Both the position numbers and the translations under genes were made by a program. A stretch of 64,000 bases of DNA. It comes from Bin76 sp963665765 (lineage in GTDB: Bacteria; Actinomycetota; Acidimicrobiia; Spongiisociales; ZC4RG35). Each line of letters begins with the position of its first letter. The first letter of the stretch is position 1. Below, one piece after another: positions 8,067 to 19,790 of this stretch. Below the pieces are notes generated by a model. That model did no database searches, was not told the origin of the DNA, and saw only the letters and a program-made list of their open reading frames with translations. The stretch covers positions 1,984,001-2,048,000 of the forward strand of contig OY762464.1 of the NCBI GenBank assembly GCA_963665765.1, read 5' to 3'.

Positions 8067-8195
8067 GTGGAGGGTGGCCGTAACCGGCTGAGAACGAGAA
8101 TAAGGATTTGGCTGAGAACGAGAATAAGGATTTGGGCTCGCAGTCCGCGCGCCTATATACTGAAAGTTTCCCCGTTCACGCCCGCATTTTCTTAA
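8067..8195 (+). CDS. Putative rpoB leader peptide (42 codons), Arg/Ile/Trp-rich with tandem repeat
   Basis: A GTG-started frame begins five bases after the -10 box and ends with TAA at 8193-8195, inside the TAAGGAGG that serves rpoB. The peptide contains LRTRIRIW twice in a row, because a 24-bp tandem repeat keeps the frame. It is rich in AGA, AGG and ATA codons, which look rare for such a GC-rich genome. The start is compatible with leaderless translation, and its end would couple to rpoB initiation. No homologue is known to me. The frame could be open by chance, since 42 sense codons are not rare, so this is a candidate only. Confidence 0.35.
   Translation: MEGGRNRLRTRIRIWLRTRIRIWARSPRAYILKVSPFTPAFS
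8086..8133 (+). repeat. Two perfect tandem copies of a 24-bp unit in the rpoB leader
   Basis: Copies at 8086-8109 and 8110-8133 are identical, begin GGCTGAGAACGAG and end AAGGATTT. A partial third start, GGCT, follows two bases later. The unit is a multiple of three, so it does not change the frame of the putative leader peptide. Confidence 0.95.
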
Positions 8196-8208
8196 GGAGG
8201 ACCGCCTT

Positions 8209-11200
8209 TTGTCTGCGCGTCTGCCCGAGCGTTTTTCTTTCTCCCGTATCCCGGCCGCCCACGAACTTCCCGATCTGATCGCCATCCAGCGAGATTCTTT
8301 CAACTGGTTCCTTCATCAGGGGATCGACGAGGTTTTTCAAGAGGTGTCTCCCATAGAGGACGTCACCGGGTATTTGATCCTGATGCTGGCCGACCATGCG
8401 TTCGGCGAGCCCTCCGCCACTGTCGAAGAGTGCAAATCTCAGGACAAGACCTACGGGCGTCCCCTCACCGTGACCGGTCGCTTCCTGAACCGTCACACCG
8501 GGGAGATCAAGGAGGAAAAGATCTATCTGGGCGACTTCCCGATGATGACCCCCAAGGGCGTGTTCGTGATCAACGGCACGGAGCGGGTGATCGTTTCCCA
8601 GTTGGTCCGTTCCCCGGGCGTGTATTTCAACCGCATCGTGGCGAAGAATTTCGACGGCTGGTTGTACAACGCCAAGGTGATACCCGGGCGGGGCGCATGG
8701 CTGGAGATGGACACCGACCGCAAGGACACCATCGGGGTTCGGGTCGACCGCAAGCGCCGTCAGTATATGTCCTCTTTCCTCAGAGCCATCGGGGTGAAAA
8801 TTCCTGGAACGGACCAGATGATCGAGACCGACGAACAGATTCTGGAGGTTTTCGACGGCGCCGAGCTAGTGAAAAACACTCTGGAACGGGACACCGTTCC
8901 CTCTGACCGTGAGGCGGCGCTGATCGACCTGTACCGCAAGCTTCGGCCTGGTGAGCCGGCCTCTGCCGAATCCGCCCTGGGCCTGATCAAGAACTGGTTC
9001 CGCAACCCCAAGCGATACGACCTGAGTCGGGTGGGACGTTACAAGCTGGCGCAGAAGTTCAACGACGAGACGGTGCTCGACGACCAGGATGCCGCCAACA
9101 ACGGAAACCGGGCCAGCCTTCAACTGCTCCGGGACGAGGACATCATCGACACCCTTCGCTACGTGGTGGCGCTCCATGCCGGCCAGCCCACCATGACCAC
9201 CCACCGAGACGCGGAGGTGCCGGTGCTCACCGACGATATCGATCACTTCGGAAACCGCCGGGTCAGGACCGTGGGAGAACTGGTCCAGAACCAACTGAGG
9301 ATTGGCCTGGCGCGGTTGGAGAGAGTCGTCAAGGAGCGCATGTCCACCAAGGACCACCATTCCATCACTCCCCGAATCCTGATAAACAGCCGACCGGTGA
9401 CCGCCGCCATCATGGAATTCTTTGGGACCTCGCAACTGAGCCAGTTCATGGACCAGCCCAACGCCCTGGCCGGTCTCACTCATCGGCGCCGGCTGTCCGC
9501 CCTGGGTCCGGGAGGACTGTCGAGGGAGAGGGCCGGTTTCGAGGTTCGGGACGTGCACCCCTCCCACTACGGTCGGATGTGTCCCATCGAGACCCCCGAA
9601 GGTCCCAACATCGGGCTGATCGGCTCCCTGGCCACCTACGCCAGGGTGAACCGTTACGGATTCATCGAGACTCCCTACCGCAAGGTGGAGGACTCCCGGG
9701 TGCTGGACCAGATCGACTACTTGGCAGCCACCGAAGAGGAACGTTACGTGATCGCCCAGGCCAACGCTTCCCTTGATGAGGACGGGGCGTTCGTCAACGA
9801 CAGCGTGCTGGTCCGCCGGGCGGGGGGTGAGGTAGACCGGGTGCACCCCGGAGAGGTCCACTACATGGATGTCTCCCCCAAACAGATCGTCTCCCTCTCC
9901 ACCTCTTTAATTCCCTTCCTGGAGCACGACGACGCCAACCGGGCGCTGATGGGTTCTAACATGCAGCGCCAGGCGGTTCCCCTGCTGCGATCCGAGGCGC
10001 CGTTGGTGGGGACCGGCATGGAAGAGGTGGCGGCTCGCGACTCCGGTGACATGATCGTCTCTCCGGTGGACGGCGAAGTGGTGCAGGTAACCGGCCAAGA
10101 GGTGGTGGTGCGGGAGAAAGGAGGCGCCCTCCACCCCCTGCCGTTGGATAAGTTCACCCGCTCCAACCAGGGGACCTGCATAAATCACAAACCGGTGGTG
10201 CAAGAGGGAGATCAGGTGAGCAAGGGTGCTCTCTTGGCCGATGGCTCGTCCACCAGCGAAGGCGAACTGGCGCTGGGCAAAAACCTGCTGGTGGCGTTCA
10301 TGCCCTGGCGGGGATACAACTTCGAGGATGCGATCGTGCTTTCGGAGCGCCTTGTCAAAGAGGACATACTGACTTCCATCCACATCGAGCAACTGGAGAC
10401 CGAGGCCCGAGAGACCAAACTGGGCGACGAGGAGATCACCCGGGACATCCCCAACGTCCCCGACGAGGTGCTGGCCCATCTCGACGAGAGCGGAATCATC
10501 CGAGTGGGTGCGGAGGTGAGTCCCAACGACTACCTGGTCGGCAAGGTGACGCCCAAGGGGGAGACGGAATTGACTCCCGAGGAGCGACTCCTGCGCGCCA
10601 TTTTCGGCGAGAAGGCCCGGGAAGTACGGGACAGTTCATTGAAGGTCAAGCATGGGCAGGGGGGCAAGGTCATCGATGTCAAGGTGCTGCGCCGTTCCGA
10701 AGGCGAGAACCTCAAGTCCGGCGTGAATGAGCAGGTTCGGGTGTACGTGGCGCAGCAGCGCAAGATATCGGAGGGCGACAAGCTGGCCGGGCGACACGGC
10801 AACAAGGGCGTGATCGCCAAGATACTCCCCGAGGAGGACATGCCGTTTCTGGAGGACGGGACTCCGGTGGACATCGTGCTCTCCCCGCTGGGGGTTCCTT
10901 CCCGCATGAACCTCGGTCAAGTTATGGAGACCCACCTGGGATGGGTGGCGGCCTCCGGGTGGAAGGGCTTCACCGGGGCCGACAGTCCCCTTCCCCCCGA
11001 GGGCGACACTTGGAGCCGGTTGGCCACCCCCGTGTTCGACGGGGCGGGCGAGCAGGAGATAATGCAGCTTTTGCAAAAAAGTCTCCCCAACGCCGACCGC
11101 AAGAAACTGGTTGACCGAACCGGCAAGGCCTATCTGTACGACGGCCGGACCGGGGAGCGATTCGACAACCCCATCACGGTGGGCTATATCTACATGCTGA

Positions 11201-11652
11201 AGCTGGTCCATCTGGTGGACGACAAGATCCATGCTCGTTCCACCGGACCGTATTCCCTGATCACCCAGCAGCCCCTGGGCGGAAAGGCCCAGTTCGGAGG
11301 CCAGCGCTTCGGCGAGATGGAGGTCTGGGCCTTGGAGGCCTATGGCGCCGCCTACGCCCTCCAGGAGTTTCTCACCATCAAATCCGATGATGTGCGGGGC
11401 CGTATCCGGGTGTATGAGGCGATCGTCCGCGGGGACAACCCGCCGGAACCGGGTGTGCCCGAGAGCTTCCGGGTGCTGGTGAAGGAGATGCAGAGTCTCG
11501 GGCTGAGCGTCGAGATGCTGTCGGCCGGTGAGCGGGTCGACCTGCGTGAACCCGACGAGGACGCCTACCGCACCACCAGCATGCTGGACGGGATCGACAT
11601 ATCACGTCCCGAGAGACCCGAGGAAGCCGTTTCCACCTCTTTGTATTCCTAG
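8209..11652 (+). CDS. rpoB: DNA-directed RNA polymerase subunit beta
   Basis: A 1147-residue beta subunit of core RNA polymerase. The start is TTG at 8209, set by AAGGAGG at 8194-8200 eight bases upstream. The rifampicin-contact region (about residues 404-450) reads FFGTSQLSQFMDQ, PNALAGLTHRRRLSALGPGG, so the E. coli D516, H526 and S531 equivalents are present, while positions 518, 520, 522 and 523 differ. The C-terminal region has the expected GGKAQFGGQRFGEMEVWALEAYG (split here: GGKAQFGGQRFGEM and EVWALEAYG). rpoC follows 26 bases later in the same transcript. Confidence 0.99.
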   Translation: MSARLPERFSFSRIPAAHELPDLIAIQRDSFNWFLHQGIDEVFQEVSPIEDVTGYLILMLADHAFGEPSATVEECKSQDKTYGRPLTVTGRFLNRHTGEIKEEKIYLGDFPMMTPKGVFVINGTERVIVSQLVRSPGVYFNRIVAKNFDGWLYNAKVIPGRGAWLEMDTDRKDTIGVRVDRKRRQYMSSFLRAIGVKIPGTDQMIETDEQILEVFDGAELVKNTLERDTVPSDREAALIDLYRKLRPGEPASAESALGLIKNWFRNPKRYDLSRVGRYKLAQKFNDETVLDDQDAANNGNRASLQLLRDEDIIDTLRYVVALHAGQPTMTTHRDAEVPVLTDDIDHFGNRRVRTVGELVQNQLRIGLARLERVVKERMSTKDHHSITPRILINSRPVTAAIMEFFGTSQLSQFMDQPNALAGLTHRRRLSALGPGGLSRERAGFEVRDVHPSHYGRMCPIETPEGPNIGLIGSLATYARVNRYGFIETPYRKVEDSRVLDQIDYLAATEEERYVIAQANASLDEDGAFVNDSVLVRRAGGEVDRVHPGEVHYMDVSPKQIVSLSTSLIPFLEHDDANRALMGSNMQRQAVPLLRSEAPLVGTGMEEVAARDSGDMIVSPVDGEVVQVTGQEVVVREKGGALHPLPLDKFTRSNQGTCINHKPVVQEGDQVSKGALLADGSSTSEGELALGKNLLVAFMPWRGYNFEDAIVLSERLVKEDILTSIHIEQLETEARETKLGDEEITRDIPNVPDEVLAHLDESGIIRVGAEVSPNDYLVGKVTPKGETELTPEERLLRAIFGEKAREVRDSSLKVKHGQGGKVIDVKVLRRSEGENLKSGVNEQVRVYVAQQRKISEGDKLAGRHGNKGVIAKILPEEDMPFLEDGTPVDIVLSPLGVPSRMNLGQVMETHLGWVAASGWKGFTGADSPLPPEGDTWSRLATPVFDGAGEQEIMQLLQKSLPNADRKKLVDRTGKAYLYDGRTGERFDNPITVGYIYMLKLVHLVDDKIHARSTGPYSLITQQPLGGKAQFGGQRFGEMEVWALEAYGAAYALQEFLTIKSDDVRGRIRVYEAIVRGDNPPEPGVPESFRVLVKEMQSLGLSVEMLSAGERVDLREPDEDAYRTTSMLDGIDISRPERPEEAVSTSLYS

Positions 11653-11678
11653 GCGACGTTCGACGGGGGAGATAGCCC

Positions 11679-15695
<4,017 letters not shown>

Positions 15696-15724
15696 GCACC
15701 GAAGGGAAGATGGGTCGGGCGGCG

Positions 15725-16714
15725 TCAAAACCGGGGACCGGTGGGGCGGCGTGATCTACGGATGCCCGCGGCCAGCCCCACGGCCAGTCCCAATCCGTTG
15801 GAGAGTTGCATGATGACGGCCGCTGACCACCGCCGCGGTCTTGCTCCGGTCACGGTTGCCAGATAACCCAGCCACGCCCCGGCCACGACCGGCGGAATCC
15901 ACCACCGGCCCAGTACGGCGGCGACGGCAACCGAGACGGCCAAGCCGCCGATCAGGGCCAGGGGGGCGCTGGGCCGGAGGCTGGGCAGCCCCCGGTTGGC
16001 GTAGAGCATCTCGGCCTTTCCCCGGCCGTACCGGTAGAACTGCTTCCAAAGTCGGGCCGGGCCGGGCCGCGGTCGGTACCGGGAACGGATAGCGGGGTCC
16101 AGCACCACCTCCCCTCCCCGTTTCCGGATGCGGTAAGCCAGGTCGGCGTCCTCGGCCACCCCGCTCGGAAAGGCCCTGAATCCCAGTTCCTGCAAAGGCG
16201 GGCGTCGCATGGCGCCCAGGAAGACGGTGTCGGCCGGCCGGCGGGTAACCGATCGCCGGTAGGGAGCGGGACCCACCACCCAGGGGTTGACCATCACCTC
16301 GGCCACCGCCCTCCCGAAGGCATTCTCACCCCGGGGACACATCGGTCCTCCCACCAGGTCGGCGCCGGTCTGCTGCAGGGCCTCCACGTTGCGGCGAAGG
16401 TAGTCCGGCTCGTAGACCGTGTGGGCATCGGCTCTCACCACGATCTCTCCCCGGGCCGTTGCGACGGCCAGGTTGAGACTCGCGGCCAGCCCGCGGCCCT
16501 CGGTGGGCGAAGTTATCACGATCAGCGCGGTCATTTCCTGCTGCCAGGACCGGAGAAGGGAGACCGTTCGGTCCATCGAGCCACCGTCCACCGCCACCAA
16601 CTCCCAAAATCCCCGATAGTCCTGATCCCGGAGGGACGCCATCACCTCTTCCAAACCCTCGGCCTCGTTGAGAAGGGGCATCAGAACGGAGACGGTCGGC
16701 CACTGGTCTGTCAC
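15725..16714 (-). CDS. Family 2 glycosyltransferase (ExoA-like), membrane associated
   Basis: A 329-residue GT-A fold glycosyltransferase. It begins with VSVLMPLLNEAEGLEEVMASL, then the nucleotide-sugar and metal site AVDGGSMDRTV and VRADAHTVY, and later AEDADLAYRIRKRG. Two or three hydrophobic helices lie in the C-terminal 90 residues, which would anchor the active site at the inner face of the membrane. It most resembles ExoA-type enzymes that extend lipid-linked saccharides, but donor and acceptor are unknown. The GTG start lies eight bases after TATGGT, pointing to a leaderless mRNA. It is divergent from the sugar-transferase/flippase pair, which fits a role in the same surface-polysaccharide pathway. 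Confidence 0.85.
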   Translation of the reverse strand: MTDQWPTVSVLMPLLNEAEGLEEVMASLRDQDYRGFWELVAVDGGSMDRTVSLLRSWQQEMTALIVITSPTEGRGLAASLNLAVATARGEIVVRADAHTVYEPDYLRRNVEALQQTGADLVGGPMCPRGENAFGRAVAEVMVNPWVVGPAPYRRSVTRRPADTVFLGAMRRPPLQELGFRAFPSGVAEDADLAYRIRKRGGEVVLDPAIRSRYRPRPGPARLWKQFYRYGRGKAEMLYANRGLPSLRPSAPLALIGGLAVSVAVAAVLGRWWIPPVVAGAWLGYLATVTGARPRRWSAAVIMQLSNGLGLAVGLAAGIRRSRRPTGPRF

Positions 16715-16722
16715 GGGTTATC

Positions 16723-16781
16723 ACCATAGCCGGTGGGCCGTTTCGGGAGGGATAAATTGATCGGGGGCGGGTGCTTACCAT
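16723..16781. promoter_or_regulatory. Divergent leaderless promoters between the glycosyltransferase and sugar-transferase genes
   Basis: Minus strand: TATGGT (16728-16723) ends eight bases before GTG 16714. Plus strand: TACCAT (16776-16781) ends eight bases before ATG 16790. The symmetrical spacing supports both start codons. Confidence 0.55.
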
Positions 16782-16789
16782 TCTTGGTG

Positions 16790-18073
16790 ATGCGCAGCAG
16801 GTTCATTCTGTCGATGGTGGTGACCGACCTCATCCTCTTGGCGGGATCCGTGGTGCTTTCCTCGGTTCTCTTGTATGGGAGTCCCTTTCCGTGGAACGCG
16901 GTCGAAGTGGGTCCCCGGGTGCTGCCCATGCTGACGTTGGTAATGCTGTCGGCCTTGGGCGCCTCCGCGGTGATCCTGTCGGCGTCGAGCACCGGGGTGC
17001 CTCGGCCCAGCTACGGACGGGGAGTAGCGGTGGTGCTGGCCACCCTCTCGGTGGTGGCTCTGCTGGTGCTGGCCACCCGGATCTACTTTTCTCGGTCCCT
17101 GCTGCTGGTCACCATGACGGCCTGGGCGGCGGGAGTGATTCTGCACCGGGCGGTGCGCCGCCACCGACCCTGGAGCGAGCCGATGGTGGTGTTCTCTTCT
17201 GATCAAATCATGGTGAACGGACTGCGGCTGGCGCCGCACGCCGAGGTGCGGGCGGTGATCGATCCCTCCTCTTGCCCCGATCAAAAACCGCTGGATCCGG
17301 GGGTGACTCTGGTGGTGGACATGGGGGCGGCCTTTTCTCCGGAGGTGGCGAGTTTGGTGTCCGGGCACGATTTGGCGGGCCGGGTGGTCAAGCCCTTGAT
17401 CTCGGTGTATGAGGAACACACCGAGCGAGTGCCGCTGCCTCGGCTGATGGACGACTGGCAGCTCACCGCCACCCTGCACCGGGTTCGCAACTGGCTGTGG
17501 GGCAAGCGACTCTTCGATTTGACGGCGGTGATCCTCACTTCGCCCCTCTGGGCTTCATTGGCGGTGGCGGTGGCGGTGGCGGTGGCGGTTTCCTCGCCCG
17601 GGCCGGTGCTGTTTCGCCAGGTCCGGGTAGGGAAGGCCGGGCGGCTCTTCACCATGTACAAATTCCGCACCATGCGCCCCGATGCGGAGGCGGATGGCCC
17701 TCAATTCGCCGAAGTGGATGATCCCCGGCTGGTGCGAGGCGGCGGTTTTCTGCGTCGTTACCGGCTGGACGAGATACCCCAGTTGTGGAACGTGTTGATC
17801 GGCGACATGAGTCTGGTGGGACCCAGAGCCGAGCAGGCGCCCTTCGTGGAAAAGTTCTCACAGCAGATACCGTTCTACTCCCGGCGGCATCTGCTGAGGC
17901 CGGGTGTCACCGGCTGGGCGCAGATCAACGCCGCCTACGCCGCCGACCTGGAGGAGACGGTCCGCAAGCTCACCTACGACCTCTACTACATCAAGCATGT
18001 CGCTCCTCTGCTGGATCTTCGGATCCTCTGGTCGTCGGTGTGGACGGTGGTGACGGGGTCGGGGTCCCGATGA
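16790..18073 (+). CDS. Polyprenyl glycosylphosphotransferase (initiating sugar transferase, WbaP/EpsE-like)
   Basis: The enzyme is predicted to load the first sugar-1-phosphate onto undecaprenyl phosphate at the cytoplasmic membrane. The N-terminal half has about four transmembrane helices (the first is FILSMVVTDLILLAGSVVL). The catalytic half begins with KRLFDLTAVILTSP, then a membrane helix, and then SPGPVLFRQVRVGKAG, FTMYKFRTM, RLDEIPQLWNVLIGDMSLVG and RPGVTGWAQIN, all bacterial sugar transferase signatures. I chose ATG 16790 because of the -10 box eight bases upstream; an upstream ATG at 16733 would erase that promoter. The membrane helix before the catalytic core is an Ala-Val repeat encoded by five copies of GGCGGT. 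The stop overlaps the flippase start (ATGA). Confidence 0.9.
   Translation: MRSRFILSMVVTDLILLAGSVVLSSVLLYGSPFPWNAVEVGPRVLPMLTLVMLSALGASAVILSASSTGVPRPSYGRGVAVVLATLSVVALLVLATRIYFSRSLLLVTMTAWAAGVILHRAVRRHRPWSEPMVVFSSDQIMVNGLRLAPHAEVRAVIDPSSCPDQKPLDPGVTLVVDMGAAFSPEVASLVSGHDLAGRVVKPLISVYEEHTERVPLPRLMDDWQLTATLHRVRNWLWGKRLFDLTAVILTSPLWASLAVAVAVAVAVSSPGPVLFRQVRVGKAGRLFTMYKFRTMRPDAEADGPQFAEVDDPRLVRGGGFLRRYRLDEIPQLWNVLIGDMSLVGPRAEQAPFVEKFSQQIPFYSRRHLLRPGVTGWAQINAAYAADLEETVRKLTYDLYYIKHVAPLLDLRILWSSVWTVVTGSGSR
17560..17589 (+). repeat. Hexanucleotide repeat (GGCGGT)5 inside the sugar-transferase gene
   Basis: Five exact tandem copies encode alternating Ala and Val in the membrane helix just before SSPGPVLF. 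Change in copy number would lengthen or shorten the helix by two residues per unit without a frameshift. Confidence 0.9.
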
Positions 18074-19305
18074 GTTCTGATCGGCGGGTGGACAACGGTT
18101 CGGATGAGCGGGGGACTCCCATGATGGTGGTGGGGGCTTTGGTGGGGGGAGTGGCCGCCTATCTGTTTCATGCCTGGGGTGGGAGGGAGTTGGGGCCGGA
18201 TGCTTTTGCTCCGATTGGAGTGATGTGGACGGTGGCGTTTATTACGGTGGCGGTGTGGTATCTGCCTTTGGAGCAGTGGGTGACCCGGGAGGTGACTCGG
18301 CGGAACCGCCCGTTTGGGGGTGGGCGGGTTTTGTTGCTGGGGGTGATGGGCACGGCTACGGCGGCGGCCGGGTTGGCGACTGGTTGGACCCTTCCGTCGT
18401 TGACTTCTCGGACGGGTATTCATGTGGTGCAGATGTTGGTGTTGATTTTGGGTCACGGGTGTTTTTGGACAGGGAAGGGGATGCTGCAGGGGAGGGGCCG
18501 GTATGGTCGGGTGGGGTGGATGTTGTGTGTTGAGGGGTTGGTTCGGTTGGTGGTGGAAGGGTTGGTGCTTTCGGCGGGGGGCGGGGCGGTGGGTTTGGGA
18601 TGGGCGATGGCCGCTTCTCCCTGGGTGGTTTTCGTTTTCTTTTTCCGGGCGGGGCGGTGGGTTTGGGATGGTTCTGCTTTGGGGGGAGGAATGTTTGTCC
18701 GCAGGTATGTGCTGGGGGCGGCGGCGGCCCATATTCTGGTGGCGGGGGCGCCCTTGGCGGTGATTTACATGGGGGGGACGGCTTCGGAGGTGGGTCTGGT
18801 GTTTGTGGTGTTTGTTCTGTTCCGGCCCCCGCTTACCCTGATGTACAGCTTGCAGGGTCGGTTACTTCCTCCGCTGGTGCGGATGGTGGGACGCGGCGAG
18901 GACGAGCCATTGCGTCGGTTGGCCGCCCGGCTGTGGGTGGGGGCGGTGGGATTGGTTCTCTTGGCGGCGGCGGTGGGATATCTGGCGGGTCCGGGGGTGG
19001 TGAGGCTGCTGATGGGTTCCGAGTTCGTCACGTCGTCGGCGGTGGCTGCTCTGGTGGCATCGGGGACGGTGACGGCGGCCGGTGTGCAGTTGGTGGGTCA
19101 GACCCTGGTTGCCTTATCGCGGACGGGCAGTTTGGCGGCGGCCTGGGTGGCAGGTCTGGCCGTGGCCGTGGTGGTTATCTGGTTGAGTGGGTGGGGGCCG
19201 ACCGTCTCGGTGGCGGTGGGATTCTGGGTGGGGGAGATTACGGCCCTGATGGTGGTGGGAAAAATGGCGCTGTCCCGTTCGACTCTCCGCACAACCGGAG
19301 GCTAG
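18070..19305 (+). CDS. Polysaccharide flippase-like multi-spanning membrane protein
   Basis: A 411-residue protein with about ten to twelve hydrophobic helices and no soluble domain, of the MOP/Wzx type that moves lipid-linked saccharides across the membrane. The start is ATG 18070, overlapping the sugar-transferase stop by four bases. The middle segment FRPPLTLMYSLQGRLLPPLVRMV, given here in parts (FRPPLTLMYS and LQGRLLPPLVRM), resembles the helix-loop region of flippase relatives. Identification rests on topology and context, so another polytopic transporter is possible. The coding strand is strikingly rich in G and T compared with the neighbours. The 3' end overlaps the convergent small gene by four bases. 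Confidence 0.7.
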   Translation: MSSDRRVDNGSDERGTPMMVVGALVGGVAAYLFHAWGGRELGPDAFAPIGVMWTVAFITVAVWYLPLEQWVTREVTRRNRPFGGGRVLLLGVMGTATAAAGLATGWTLPSLTSRTGIHVVQMLVLILGHGCFWTGKGMLQGRGRYGRVGWMLCVEGLVRLVVEGLVLSAGGGAVGLGWAMAASPWVVFVFFFRAGRWVWDGSALGGGMFVRRYVLGAAAAHILVAGAPLAVIYMGGTASEVGLVFVVFVLFRPPLTLMYSLQGRLLPPLVRMVGRGEDEPLRRLAARLWVGAVGLVLLAAAVGYLAGPGVVRLLMGSEFVTSSAVAALVASGTVTAAGVQLVGQTLVALSRTGSLAAAWVAGLAVAVVVIWLSGWGPTVSVAVGFWVGEITALMVVGKMALSRSTLRTTGG

Positions 19306-19682
19306 GGTTCGAAGCGACGGTGATCGAAGCGCAGACCGGGATTGAGACGCGCCACCAGTGAGGAGTGAAGGAGCGGCACCCGCGAAGGTATTGTGATCCG
19401 GTCTTCGCGCACCTCCGCCAGACCGGACGAGAGCAGCACTCTCAGGTAGAAAGGCTCGGGAACCGTTCGTTGTCGCAGGCCGGCCAGGAACAGGTCCAAA
19501 AGGTCCCGGATCGCCCCCTTTCCGATGGCGGCCGCCCAGAAGCGGCGGACATACTCGTGTCCGGGAGAAAACCCCTCAACCTCGGGATGGATCAGATCCA
19601 CAGTGAAGGAACGGGTGTGGGGAAATCGGCCGGTGTTACCCGTGGTTAGCGGCCATGCGGTGGTGGTGTTAGCTGTTGACAT
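19302..19682 (-). CDS. Conserved-looking hypothetical protein, 126 aa
   Basis: No named family recognised. The composition looks like a real soluble protein: a beta-rich start (SFTVDLIHPEVEGF), a helical middle (YVRRFWAAAIGKGAIRDLL) and a segment TVPEPFYLRVLLSSGLAEVR. The start ATG 19682 lies nine bases after TATCTT, a possible leaderless -10 box. It converges on the flippase gene with a four-base overlap and lies downstream of the PASTA penicillin-binding protein gene on the same strand. The role is unknown. Confidence 0.55.
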   Translation of the reverse strand: MSTANTTTAWPLTTGNTGRFPHTRSFTVDLIHPEVEGFSPGHEYVRRFWAAAIGKGAIRDLLDLFLAGLRQRTVPEPFYLRVLLSSGLAEVREDRITIPSRVPLLHSSLVARLNPGLRFDHRRFEP

Positions 19683-19790
19683 ATATCAACCAAGATAAAC
19701 CTCCTCCAACCAACCTAACCTTTTTTAGAGCAGGGTTCTTTCGCGTTCTAGTGAAAAGAATCGCGCCCGGCGTCGCGATCCGGGGCTGCT
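19683..19790. other. Short intergenic region downstream of the penicillin-binding protein gene
   Basis: An AT-rich stretch with the weak -10 candidate of the 126-residue gene. No terminator hairpin with a T run was found. Confidence 0.4.

Noticed and set aside
8086..8133. Tandem 24-bp units considered as a CRISPR fragment
   Set aside because: Only two directly abutting copies, no spacers and no cas genes.
17785..18069. Upstream extension of the flippase frame
   Set aside because: It lies inside the sugar-transferase coding sequence in another frame; the ATGA overlap at 18070 gives a natural start.
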